15,883 nt of DNA from positions 1 to 15,883 of the forward strand of contig JAQVFD010000017.1 in NCBI GenBank assembly GCA_028697435.1, read 5' to 3'. A program made the translations under genes and the position numbers. Shown in pieces: positions 1 through 7,765 of this stretch. Source of the stretch: Clostridiaceae bacterium. Its GTDB lineage: Bacteria > Bacillota > Clostridia > Lutisporales > Lutisporaceae. Numbering within the stretch: the stretch's first letter is position 1; each line of letters begins with the position of its first letter. Under the pieces are notes generated by a model. It worked only from the letters and a program-made list of their open reading frames with translations. It was not told the DNA's origin and did not search any database.

Positions 1-1140
1 CAGGTTTTCCAGTTCCCTTATGTTACCCGGCCAATCGTAATTAAGTAAGCAGTTTTCAGCTTCCGGAGAGACTCCGATTATTTCCTTATTCATATTTATG
101 CTTATTCTATATATAAAATGCTCCAAAAGCATCGGTATATCTTCCCTGCGTTCCTTTAGGGAAGGAACATAAATTGGCAGTACATTTAATCTGTAATACA
201 GGTCTTCCCTGAAAGCTCCCTTCTCCATCAATATCTCAAGGTTACAGTGTGTTGCTGCAATAATCCTTACATCACATCTTATTGTATCATTACCGCCAAT
301 TCTTTCAAATTCCTTATCCTGTATGACTCTTAAAATCTTTACCTGCATATCCGGCGGCATATCACCAATCTCATCTAAAAATAACGTTCCGCAGTCAGCC
401 TGTTCAAATTTTCCTATTTTTCTTCTTACAGCTCCGGTAAAAGCACCCTGCTCATAGCCGAATAATTCCGATTCCAGGAGAGTAGATGGTATAGCACCGC
501 AATTCACTATTATATAGGGTTCCTTTGCCCTGCAGCTGTTATTATGTATGGCTCTTGCTATCAGTCCCTTTCCTGTTCCGCTTTCTCCGCTGATCAGCAC
601 GTTTGAGCTTGTTTGAGCTGCTTTATAAGCTATCTTAAGTGCTTTCATAATTGAGTTGCTCTCTCCAACTATATCTTTAAACATAGTTCTTATATTATTC
701 ATGTAATAAACGGTCGGTGAATTGAATTCTATTACAGTATCCTTTCTCCTGTACATATCCTTTGCAGTTTCTTCCCTATAAATAGCTATTATTCCCTTAA
801 ATTCACTGTCTAAGAATATGGGAGAGGCAGAGGCGCTTACATGAACAGCTCCCTTAGGAATGCCAAGATGACCGCATATACATCTTTTCTCCCTGAATGC
901 AGTTAAGAGTACATCATCGTTCTTTGCCAGAAAAATACTCAGTCCCGCTTCTATGTGGCTGCTAATTTTTAGTATCCTTTCATAAGCATCATTGAAGTAC
1001 TCGATATAGCCGCGCTCATTTATTATACAAACTCCGTCAGTAAGACTATCAAATATATAAAAGCTTTCGGTATCTAAAAAACCGATCTTTGTTGACTTGC
1101 CGGACTTGAGACTAAAGCTGGCAATTCTATTGTTTTTCAC
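1..1140 (-). CDS. Sigma-54-dependent transcriptional activator, PAS + AAA+ (3' end outside window)
   Basis: This is an enhancer-binding activator that uses ATP hydrolysis to open sigma-54 promoters. 380 codons are visible and the frame runs off the left edge, so the C-terminal Fis-type DNA-binding domain is not seen. The first ~120 residues look like a PAS sensor, including an unusual CxC at about residue 88. The AAA+ core begins near residue 155, with Walker A GESGTGKG, the sigma-54 contact loop GAFTGA, Walker B GTLFLDEIGDMP and the FREDLYYRLNV segment. The start is GTG at 1138-1140, because the AAAGGAGGG ribosome site at 1147-1155 fits it. An overlapping ATG one base upstream is followed at once by TGA. 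The gene sits 147 bp after the G3P dehydrogenase operon on the same strand, which suggests, but does not prove, that it controls glycerol or a downstream pathway. No clear -24/-12 promoter was found in the window, so its target is open. Confidence 0.93.
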   Translation of the reverse strand, partial: MKNNRIASFSLKSGKSTKIGFLDTESFYIFDSLTDGVCIINERGYIEYFNDAYERILKISSHIEAGLSIFLAKNDDVLLTAFREKRCICGHLGIPKGAVHVSASASPIFLDSEFKGIIAIYREETAKDMYRRKDTVIEFNSPTVYYMNNIRTMFKDIVGESNSIMKALKIAYKAAQTSSNVLISGESGTGKGLIARAIHNNSCRAKEPYIIVNCGAIPSTLLESELFGYEQGAFTGAVRRKIGKFEQADCGTLFLDEIGDMPPDMQVKILRVIQDKEFERIGGNDTIRCDVRIIAATHCNLEILMEKGAFREDLYYRLNVLPIYVPSLKERREDIPMLLEHFIYRISINMNKEIIGVSPEAENCLLNYDWPGNIRELENL

Positions 1141-1166
1141 ATTCAACCCTCCTTTCATTCCTAAAT

Positions 1167-1255
1167 CATATATGTTGCGAAAAAGATTTATCATTACAAA
1201 AGTAGCAAAAGCGTCTACTTTTGTAGTATTAACAATGTACTTTTCGCAGCATATG
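1167..1255. promoter_or_regulatory. Nested inverted repeats upstream of the sigma-54 activator gene
   Basis: The inner repeat is ACAAAAGTAG (1196-1205) and CTACTTTTGT (1215-1224), a perfect 10-bp pair that extends to 11 bp, with a 9-nt loop. The outer arms lie at 1167-1185 (CATATATGTTGCGAAAAAG) and 1240-1255 (CTTTTCGCAGCATATG) and are complementary apart from small indels. No T-run follows on the minus strand, so a simple terminator is less likely than paired operators or an mRNA structure. The position fits autoregulation of the activator or control of the step from the dehydrogenase operon into it. Confidence 0.55.
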
Positions 1256-1287
1256 AATACAGAAAATGTTTAGTGTAAAACATATAG

Positions 1288-1650
1288 CTAAACAGTTCTT
1301 GAAGAAATCACATTAGCCCCAGTTGAAAGAATATCCTCGATTATTATTGTTCCAAGTGCAATTGGAGTATCTACCTCCACTAAATTTATTACTTTCATGC
1401 AATCAAGCATTAAATTCTTTGGCACAGGTTTATCCGTCCTTACCGGCAGTCTCCTTAAATTGGCGTTATTCAACCTTACTGTTGAGGTTAATATTCTGGT
1501 GGGGTTAGTAACTTCTGCAATGGCATACTCAATACCCCTGTTGCATCTGTTCCCTTTGACCAGGTAACCCAAGTCACTGCTTCTAGCCCCAATTACCTCC
1601 ATGCTGCAACCGATAGGGCAAATGGTGCATGTAACAATACCCTTTTCCAT
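1288..1650 (-). CDS. DUF1667 protein, small iron-sulfur-type partner of the G3P dehydrogenase
   Basis: This 120-residue protein has CTICPIGC near the N-terminus (Cys8, Cys11, Cys15) and a fourth cysteine in GNRCNRG (Cys36). That CxxCxxxC-x20-C spacing resembles the [4Fe-4S] domain at the front of molybdopterin oxidoreductases, so cluster binding is likely. The rest has no motif I recognise. DUF1667 genes in Clostridia usually follow a GlpA-like and an FAD/NAD-type oxidoreductase gene, as here, so an electron-transfer role in G3P oxidation is inferred. I start at ATG 1648-1650, which lies 5 nt from AAAGGAGGG. A GTG two codons upstream overlaps the ribosome site and is rejected. The gap to the preceding gene is only 12 bp, so the two are cotranscribed. 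It is the last gene before the nested repeats. Confidence 0.88.
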   Translation of the reverse strand: MEKGIVTCTICPIGCSMEVIGARSSDLGYLVKGNRCNRGIEYAIAEVTNPTRILTSTVRLNNANLRRLPVRTDKPVPKNLMLDCMKVINLVEVDTPIALGTIIIEDILSTGANVISSRTV

Positions 1651-1662
1651 ATTCACCCTCCT

Positions 1663-2916
1663 TTACTCAACATCTACAGTTAATGATAAATTGTCCACTG
1701 TTTTTAAGCTTTCAGCGGTAATGCTTATACGTTCCATTTCTCCCGGCCGCATATATGCCTTATTAATTATTCTGATTACAGTGTCTCCAGATTTTACCAC
1801 CAGCTTCTTATTCGTGAATATTTTGTCCACACGCATAAACAGATCAACAGAATGTTCAACCTTATCCTGCCTGATAAAATGGGGAACTATGTATCTGATT
1901 CCATTACCCGGTTTTGTACTTATCGGTAGCCCGTACTCCGCTGCTTTTCCCTTTACAAAGCTAGCAGCATTTCTTCCTGCTTTCCGACTTTCCTCAGTCA
2001 CATAATCAACAAGGTCATGGACATGAACTACATTTCCACAAGCGAATATCCCATTAACCGTTGTTTCCATGGATTCATTTACAACAGGGCCACCTGTAAT
2101 CGGGTCCAGCTTCACACCTATCCCTTTGGACAGTTCGTTTTCAGGAATCAAGCCCACTGATAATAAAAGGGTATCACACTCATAATATTGCAACCTTCCG
2201 GCAATCGGTTTCCTGTTTTCATCAACCTCTGCTATCGTAACTCCTTCTATTCTGTCTTTCCCTTTAATATCAACAATTGTATGATTAAGAAGCAGCGGAA
2301 TATCGTAGTCCTCCAAACACTGAACAATGTTTCTTACCAGCCCTCCCGGGTAAGGCAGAGCTTCAGCAACCACCCTTACCCTGGCACCTTCAAGGGTAAG
2401 CCTTCTTGCCATTATCATACCTATATCCCCTGAGCCAAGTATCACTACATTTCTACCTACCATATAGCCCTCTTTATTGACAAACCTCTGTGCCGTACCC
2501 GCCGTAAATATGCCGCTTGGTCTTGTCCCCGGTATATTTATTGCTCCTCTGGTTCTTTCCCTGCAGCCCATAGCCAATATAACCGCCCTTGCCTTTATAT
2601 TGACGAGCCCCTCTGTTTTATTGACCATACTGATAACCTTCTCTTCCGTTATGTTGAGTACCATTGTGTCCAGTTTGTATTCTATCCTCAGTTCCTTAAG
2701 CTCTTTTATAAACCGTTCGGCATATTCTGTTCCGGTCAATTCCTCTCTGAATATGTGAAGTCCAAATCCACTGTGTACACATTGCTGCAGTATGCCTCCC
2801 AGTTCTTTGTCCCTATCTATGAGCAATACTGCTTCGGCTCCATGTTTTTTAGCTTCTATTGCGGCTGCCAGACCGGCTGGTCCGCCACCAATTACTGCAA
2901 TATCATACTCCTTCAC
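1663..2916 (-). CDS. FAD/NAD(P)-dependent oxidoreductase of the G3P dehydrogenase module
   Basis: This is a 417-residue flavoprotein of the pyridine nucleotide-disulfide oxidoreductase fold. The FAD-binding GGGPAG lies at residues 10-15. A second Rossmann motif, GSGDIG, lies near 161-166 and fits NAD(P). Two cysteine-containing conserved stretches are present, GGILQQCVHSGFG and MGCRERTRG, and the second FAD contact, GIFACGNVVHVHD, is near 290. It is likely to pass electrons from the GlpA-like subunit to a nicotinamide carrier; that is inferred from gene order and family. The start is GTG at 2914-2916, 7 nt after a GGGGGGA site. The 11-bp gap from the upstream gene and 12-bp gap to the downstream one mark a tight three-gene operon. 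It resembles neither GlpB nor GlpC of Escherichia coli, so the complex is a different arrangement. Confidence 0.9.
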   Translation of the reverse strand: MKEYDIAVIGGGPAGLAAAIEAKKHGAEAVLLIDRDKELGGILQQCVHSGFGLHIFREELTGTEYAERFIKELKELRIEYKLDTMVLNITEEKVISMVNKTEGLVNIKARAVILAMGCRERTRGAINIPGTRPSGIFTAGTAQRFVNKEGYMVGRNVVILGSGDIGMIMARRLTLEGARVRVVAEALPYPGGLVRNIVQCLEDYDIPLLLNHTIVDIKGKDRIEGVTIAEVDENRKPIAGRLQYYECDTLLLSVGLIPENELSKGIGVKLDPITGGPVVNESMETTVNGIFACGNVVHVHDLVDYVTEESRKAGRNAASFVKGKAAEYGLPISTKPGNGIRYIVPHFIRQDKVEHSVDLFMRVDKIFTNKKLVVKSGDTVIRIINKAYMRPGEMERISITAESLKTVDNLSLTVDVE

Positions 2917-2927
2917 AACAATCCCCC

Positions 2928-4409
2928 CTAAATTTTCTTTGATGCTGCAGCAAAGTCATGAACATCTTCATATAAGCTTTTATCCTTGGTTTCTCCGGTC
3001 AATATATATGATTTGCGGCTGTTTTTTACAACATCTTTGATATCAATACCTAATTCCCTTGCAAGTATTTCCATCACTTTAGGTCCGCAAAAGCCCCCCT
3101 GACACCGCCCCGATCCGGGCCTAACCCTTTTTTTCACACCGTCCAAAGATCTGGCACCTGCCTTTCTGTGAATTGCATCAACTATTTCACCTTCCGTTAT
3201 ACTTTCACACCTGCATATTATTCTTCCATATCTCGGGTCTTGTTTTATCAGTATATTTTTATCCTCCTCAGAAAGCTCGATAAACCTTAAAACCTTCCTT
3301 CTTGCAGGATTAAAATCAGCGTTCGCCCCAAGCCCTCCCATTAATTCCTTTACAATATCTGCTACGTGTATAGCAATTGCAGGAGCTGCGGTTAGCCCTG
3401 GCGATTCAATACCTGCGACATTTATAAATCCCTTTGCCTCCTTGGATTCACCTATGACAAAGTCATCTGTGCTTGATCTTGCTCTGATTCCTGCAAAGGC
3501 AGTAATCACTGCATTGGGCTTCAAGCCTTTTGCTGACCTTGCCGATGCCTCCCAAATATACGAGATACCTTCCATTGTTGTCTGTACCGATTCCCTATCC
3601 TGTATATCTTCTGCATCCGGTCCTATAAAAGTATTGCCATGGATAGTTGGAGATATGAGAACTCCCTTGCCCAAATCAGACGGGCATTGAAATATAACTG
3701 TATTTACAAAATTCAAGCTTTTGTCAAACACGTTGTACTGCCCTCGTCTGGGCAGTATTTTAAAGCTTGGAGCAGCTACCATTTCATTAATCTTGTCTGA
3801 ATACAGCCCTGCACAATTAATTACAAGTCTCGCTTCTACGAGTTTGTCTTCCATGTGCAGTCTGTACAAACCGTTCATTTTCTCAATGTTGGTTACTTCG
3901 CTGTCTAAAAGCAAATTCACTCCGTTTTCTACTGCATTCTCCGCAAGAGCTATAGCCAATTCCCATGGTGAAACTATACCGGCATTCCGGGCATACAATG
4001 CCCCTACTAATTCATCGCTTAGATTACTATCTATCTCAAGTACTTTATCCTTACCGATTATTTCCATATCAGACACACCATTAGAGATACCCTGATCGTA
4101 AAGTTTTTGTATTGTCTTCATCTCATCCAAGCTGAAAGCCAAAACAAGTGACCCCGTCTTTTTATAAGGGACGTCAAGCTCACTGCACAGCCTTTCATAC
4201 ATCTGAGCACCCGGAGCATTGAACCTTGCTTTGAGTGTCCCCGGCTTTGTATCATATCCTGCGTGGACTATTGCGCTGTTTGCCTTTGTTGTGCCGTCTG
4301 CAACATCACTGTTCTTTTCAATCAAAATGATTCTGACATTGTACCTGGATAATTCTCTTGCAATAGAGCAGCCTGCAATTCCGGCACCGATAACAGCTAT
4401 ATCATACAT
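2928..4409 (-). CDS. glpA: GlpA-like FAD-dependent glycerol-3-phosphate dehydrogenase with BFD [2Fe-2S] domain
   Basis: This enzyme oxidises sn-glycerol-3-phosphate to dihydroxyacetone phosphate. It is 493 residues long. The DAO-type FAD fold opens with GAGIAG (8-13) and continues through the conserved DGTTKANSAIVHAGYD. The GINVAG-like C-terminal FAD contact appears as GFINVAGIESPGLTAAPA. A C-terminal BFD-like domain carries ICRCES (Cys399, Cys401) and GRCQGGFC (Cys436, Cys441), a four-cysteine set for a [2Fe-2S] cluster. I chose ATG 4407-4409, about 6 nt after AGGGGGA. A TTG ten codons earlier has no comparable ribosome site. The gene follows a 220-bp gap with a strong hairpin and begins a three-gene operon with an FAD/NAD-type oxidoreductase and a DUF1667 protein. 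The family also contains L-2-hydroxyglutarate oxidase-like proteins, but the adjacent glpFK genes favour G3P. Confidence 0.9.
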   Translation of the reverse strand: MYDIAVIGAGIAGCSIARELSRYNVRIILIEKNSDVADGTTKANSAIVHAGYDTKPGTLKARFNAPGAQMYERLCSELDVPYKKTGSLVLAFSLDEMKTIQKLYDQGISNGVSDMEIIGKDKVLEIDSNLSDELVGALYARNAGIVSPWELAIALAENAVENGVNLLLDSEVTNIEKMNGLYRLHMEDKLVEARLVINCAGLYSDKINEMVAAPSFKILPRRGQYNVFDKSLNFVNTVIFQCPSDLGKGVLISPTIHGNTFIGPDAEDIQDRESVQTTMEGISYIWEASARSAKGLKPNAVITAFAGIRARSSTDDFVIGESKEAKGFINVAGIESPGLTAAPAIAIHVADIVKELMGGLGANADFNPARRKVLRFIELSEEDKNILIKQDPRYGRIICRCESITEGEIVDAIHRKAGARSLDGVKKRVRPGSGRCQGGFCGPKVMEILARELGIDIKDVVKNSRKSYILTGETKDKSLYEDVHDFAAASKKI

Positions 4410-4489
4410 TTCAGTTCCCCCTGTATTAATATCTTGCAACAGCTAAAAGCTGATTGTAATAATTAAACACTACAAGGCACCAGAGAATT

Positions 4490-4549
4490 TTGATAAAATA
4501 AAGCCGCACCAGTCTACGCCTATCATCCCATAGGCTAACTTGTGCGGCT
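4490..4549 (-). terminator. Strong hairpin between glpK and glpA: terminator or GlpP-controlled attenuator
   Basis: Outer arms AGCCGCAC (4502-4509) and GTGCGGCT (4542-4549) enclose a short ACT/AGT pair and an inner GCCTAT/ATAGGC stem, about 17 pairs in all. On the minus strand the hairpin is followed by a U-rich run (TTATTTTATC). It lies 80 bp after the glpK stop and about 90 bp before the glpA start. It therefore either ends the glpFK transcript or acts as a leader terminator for the dehydrogenase operon. GlpP of Bacillus subtilis is known to read through leader terminators of glp genes, so the second role is plausible, but no conserved GlpP target sequence was verified. Confidence 0.7.
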
Positions 4550-4629
4550 CTCCAAATCAAAAGCCCTCAATACTTATATTTAATTATATTCTTTACAATA
4601 ATAAAATATACTAAAGGATATAAGTTAAA

Positions 4630-6120
4630 TTATTCTTCCCACTTAAGCGCTCTGTTGACAGCCTTTTTCCAGCCGGCATACTTTTTATCCCTGAAGCTGC
4701 TATCCATAACGGGTTCAAATACCCTGTCAACATTCCACTTCTCGGCAATTTCATCCTTACTGTCCCAGAAGCCTACAGCAAGACCTGCAAGGTATGCAGC
4801 ACCGAGTGCTGTAGTTTCGGTTACTTCAGGTCTGTAAATCGGCACGTTTAGTATGTCTGCCTGGAACTGCATCAGGAAGTTGTTTGCAACAGCACCGCCA
4901 TCAACCTTTAGTGCCTGAAGATTGATCTTTGAGTCTTCCTGCATTGCTTCAAGCACGTCTCTTGTCTGATAAGCAATTGATTCCAGTGTTGCTCTTACTA
5001 TATGGTTTCTGTTGGCTCCTCTGGTCAGCCCCATAATGCTCCCTCTTGCGTACATATCCCAATAGGGGGCACCCATTCCAACGAAAGCGGGAACAACATA
5101 TACTCCGTTGGTATCCGCAACTGCAGCTGCCATCTCTTCGCTTTCTGCAGCATTGTTTATAATCTTTAATTCATCTCTAAGCCACTGAACTGATGCACCG
5201 GCTATAAAGATACTTCCTTCAAGAGCGTACTCCACCTTACCGTTGAGTCCCCATGCTATTGTTGTAAGCAAGCCGTTACTTGATGAAACAGCCTTCTCAC
5301 CTGTATTCATCAGCATGAAGCAACCTGTTCCATAAGTATTCTTAGCCATACCGGGATCATAACATGCCTGACCGAATAATGCCGCCTGCTGGTCTCCCGC
5401 TGCACCTGCTATCGGTATTTCAGCACCGAAGATTTCCTTATCCGCAAAACCGTATATCAAGCTTGAGGGCTTTGCTTCAGGAAGCATCGATTCCGGAACA
5501 TCAAGCTCTTTCAATATTTCCTTATCCCAAGCCAGCTCATGTATGTTAAACAGCATGGTCCTTGAAGCATTGGAATAATCAGTTACATGAACCTTTCCCT
5601 TAGTCAGATTCCATATCAGCCATGTATCTATGTTTCCAAAGCATAGCTCGCCGTTTTGGGCCCTCTCTCTTGCTCCCTCAACATTGTCAAGTATCCATTT
5701 CACCTTGGTGCCTGAAAAATATGCATCTACAACGAGCCCGGTCTTGTTCCTTATTGTCTCGGCCAGCCCCTTTGCCTTCAAATCATCACAAATAGGCGCA
5801 GTCCTTCTGCACTGCCATACTATTGCATTGTATATGGGTCTGCCGGTACTCCTCTCCCAGACAACGGTGGTCTCTCTTTGGTTAGTGATACCTATCGCAG
5901 CTATATCATCAGCTCCGATGCCTATTTTATCCATAACTTCTTTTGCAACACCGATTTGTGTATCCCAGATTTCCATAGGATCATGCTCAACCCAGCCGGC
6001 CTTGGGATATATCTGTGTAAACTCCTTTTGCGCCACACTTGCTATCTTTCCGTCATTACCGAAAATAATCGCTCTTGAACTTGTAGTACCCTGGTCTAAA
6101 GCCAATATATACTTTGCCAT
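4630..6120 (-). CDS. glpK: Glycerol kinase
   Basis: GlpK phosphorylates glycerol with ATP to sn-glycerol-3-phosphate, trapping it in the cell and making the inducer seen by GlpP. The 496 residues match the usual length. The FGGY-family nucleotide motif LDQGTTSSRAI opens the protein. The glycerol-contact region ITNQRETTVVW, the segment GDQQAALFGQ and the C-terminal KVDGGAVANNFLMQ are all present. The start is ATG at 6118-6120 behind AAAGGGGGAA. In PTS-controlled Firmicutes kinases a histidine just before the GSEVPIAG-like stretch is phosphorylated by HPr. Here the aligned position appears to be Glu229 (ADKEIFGAEIPIAG), so HPr activation is unlikely. The gene follows glpF by 77 bp and may also have its own promoter in that gap. 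A hairpin lies downstream. Confidence 0.97.
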   Translation of the reverse strand: MAKYILALDQGTTSSRAIIFGNDGKIASVAQKEFTQIYPKAGWVEHDPMEIWDTQIGVAKEVMDKIGIGADDIAAIGITNQRETTVVWERSTGRPIYNAIVWQCRRTAPICDDLKAKGLAETIRNKTGLVVDAYFSGTKVKWILDNVEGARERAQNGELCFGNIDTWLIWNLTKGKVHVTDYSNASRTMLFNIHELAWDKEILKELDVPESMLPEAKPSSLIYGFADKEIFGAEIPIAGAAGDQQAALFGQACYDPGMAKNTYGTGCFMLMNTGEKAVSSSNGLLTTIAWGLNGKVEYALEGSIFIAGASVQWLRDELKIINNAAESEEMAAAVADTNGVYVVPAFVGMGAPYWDMYARGSIMGLTRGANRNHIVRATLESIAYQTRDVLEAMQEDSKINLQALKVDGGAVANNFLMQFQADILNVPIYRPEVTETTALGAAYLAGLAVGFWDSKDEIAEKWNVDRVFEPVMDSSFRDKKYAGWKKAVNRALKWEE

Positions 6121-6167
6121 ATGTGTTCCCCCTTTATCTTCTTTTTAAATTAACAGAGGTTAAATAA

Positions 6168-6195
6168 ATTATACACTCAGTATGTCAAATATCAA
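6168..6195 (-). promoter_or_regulatory. Possible glpK promoter
   Basis: On the minus strand a TTGATA (-35, + coordinates 6190-6195) is separated by 16 bp from a perfect TATAAT (-10, 6168-6173). It lies directly after the glpF stop codon and about 50 bp before the glpK start. It would allow glpK expression independent of glpF. This is a consensus match only. Confidence 0.4.
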
Positions 6196-6197
6196 AA

Positions 6198-6893
6198 CTA
6201 GAATAATCCCATATAAAGGAATGTGCCTAATATTGCACCGGCTATGGGACCAAATACCGGAACCCAGGAATAACCCCAATCATTTCCGCCTTTCCCGGCT
6301 ATGGGCAATATGGCACGAACTATCCGAGGGCCAAGGTCACGGCAAGGGTTGATTGAGTATCCAGTAGGCCCGCCAAGAGAGCAGCCTATTGCCGTAATCA
6401 TTGCTGCAGTTACCATCGGCCCAAGTCCGTCTGCAAGTTTATTGGCACCGATAGCCAGGCACATAAATGCCAGGACAGCAGTAACAAGCATTTCACTCAG
6501 GAAATTCTTCCCATAGTCCATTACGGCAGGAGCTGTACAGAACACACCCAGCTTTGAAGCCTTATCTTCCGTTATCGCCCAGTGCGGCAAATATATCAAC
6601 CACACTATTGCTGCACCAATGATAGCTCCAAGCATCTGACCGGCTACTATCCCCGGTACCAATGCCCAATCCAATGTTCCTGCTACAGCATTAGCTATGG
6701 TAAGAGCCGGGTTAAATGCTGTTCCCGGTGCTGCCAAAGCAGCCATGCCGACTGCAAGGCCCCAGCCTACCGCTATTACAATCCAGCCTGATGACTGTGA
6801 CTTGGACTTGTGCAGTGTAACTGCCGCACATACGCCTCCACCAAATATAATGAGAATCATCGCACCTATGAGTTCGCTTAGAAATGGTGACAT
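6198..6893 (-). CDS. glpF: Glycerol uptake facilitator (aquaglyceroporin)
   Basis: This inner-membrane channel lets glycerol diffuse into the cell. The 231-residue hydrophobic protein has the six-helix, two-half-helix layout of the MIP family. The first pore motif is a standard NPA at residues 61-63 (GTAFNPALT). The second reads NPC at 182-184 (YSINPCRDLGPR), with the arginine of the selectivity filter following at once. Cysteine in place of the last alanine is uncommon, though last-position changes occur in some aquaporin families. The start is ATG at 6891-6893 behind AAGGGGG. It sits 115 bp downstream of glpP on the same strand and 77 bp before glpK. Substrate assignment rests mainly on the neighbours. 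Other small polyols could also pass. Confidence 0.94.
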   Translation of the reverse strand: MSPFLSELIGAMILIIFGGGVCAAVTLHKSKSQSSGWIVIAVGWGLAVGMAALAAPGTAFNPALTIANAVAGTLDWALVPGIVAGQMLGAIIGAAIVWLIYLPHWAITEDKASKLGVFCTAPAVMDYGKNFLSEMLVTAVLAFMCLAIGANKLADGLGPMVTAAMITAIGCSLGGPTGYSINPCRDLGPRIVRAILPIAGKGGNDWGYSWVPVFGPIAGAILGTFLYMGLF

Positions 6894-7008
6894 AATATTT
6901 ACCCCCTTCTTAATTATTAATCTCCTAGCTATTTTTCAGAGTCAGTATTTCTGCCCTCCCTTCTCCCATATTTCCTCCGCCATTGCCATGACGTGAATTT
7001 TGGTTGCT

Positions 7009-7575
7009 TTACATATACCAGAGCTCCTTTTTACTGGTGGATACACCCAGCGCACCGGCATTCAGGCAATCTATTACATCCTCTTTATCCCGTATCAACC
7101 CTCCGGCTATTACCGGAATTCTCGTTTGACCATGAACCTCTTTAATGACCTTTGGCATTATTCCGGGTAAAATCTCAATAGCTTCCGGTTTTGTTGTGTG
7201 TAAGGATTCTATTCCGCTTGCCAGGGATAGGGAGTCCAGTGCGAAGAGGCGTTGGATAATGAATATGCCGTTGTTTTTAGCAATTCTTATGAGATTCCCT
7301 TTAGTTGTTATGATTCCATCAGGCTTTATACTGTCATGAAAATATCTTATGGCTATTGCGTCTTTTGAAAAGCCTTCTATCAGATCCATATGTACAAAAA
7401 CACACTTGTCTGCGTTTCTAAACCTGTCAACAATACCCGTAATATTCGAAATGTCCCCTTTCAGCAGAAAAACAATATTGCAGGGTGATTCTGCGGCAAG
7501 TTCGATATTGTTCAAATCATTTATTGCCGCAATAATCGGGTTCTGATAAATCAATGAAAAAAACTTGTTTGACAT
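7009..7575 (-). CDS. glpP: Glycerol-3-phosphate-responsive mRNA-binding antiterminator
   Basis: GlpP binds leader RNA of glycerol genes when G3P is present and prevents termination. The 188-residue protein matches the G3P_antiterm family in length. Recognisable blocks are the N-terminal NPIIAAIND, the central MDLIEGFSKDAIAIRY and IITTKGN, the LLPGI-like EILPGIMPKVI, IPVIAGGLI, and the C-terminal GALGVSTSKKELWYM. It forms a TIM-barrel-like fold. I start at ATG 7573-7575, 6 nt after the AGAGGAGGC site at 7582-7590. An ATG seven codons upstream lies before that site and almost on the likely transcription start. It leads the cluster and precedes glpF by 115 bp. Known family targets are leaders with terminators. 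The hairpin in front of glpA is one candidate here. Confidence 0.93.
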   Translation of the reverse strand: MSNKFFSLIYQNPIIAAINDLNNIELAAESPCNIVFLLKGDISNITGIVDRFRNADKCVFVHMDLIEGFSKDAIAIRYFHDSIKPDGIITTKGNLIRIAKNNGIFIIQRLFALDSLSLASGIESLHTTKPEAIEILPGIMPKVIKEVHGQTRIPVIAGGLIRDKEDVIDCLNAGALGVSTSKKELWYM

Positions 7576-7598
7576 AGGGATGCCTCCTCTTTTCATGT

Positions 7599-7604
7599 AT
7601 TATA
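7599..7604 (-). promoter_or_regulatory. Likely -10 element of the glpP promoter
   Basis: A perfect TATAAT on the minus strand lies 24 bp before the chosen glpP start. The -35 partner is poor (TTTATG or TTATGG at 17-18 bp), so the promoter may be weak or regulated. A transcript from it would begin at about 7590-7593, which also argues against the upstream ATG at 7594-7596 as the start codon. Confidence 0.45.
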
Positions 7605-7765
7605 GCAACAAGCATGCCAAACCATAAAAGCGCTATTTTTCTAACTCTTTTAATGATATATGGTTGTCTATTGATAATTATTACCAGGAATTATACAGGT
7701 ATTTTAAAAATGTTGATAGAATGTACCAAATAGAATTGTGTTTTTGAAGTGAATTTTCTTGAACA

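Noticed and set aside
6168..6189. TTGACA close to TATAAT in the glpF-glpK gap
   Set aside because: The two hexamers are only 9 bp apart, too close for one sigma-A promoter. The TTGATA 16 bp from TATAAT is the better pair.
6942..6989. A 15-codon frame MAMAEEIWEKGGQKY on the minus strand between glpP and glpF
   Set aside because: It looks coding-like and might be a leader peptide or a gene end, but it has no ribosome site and no recognisable family.
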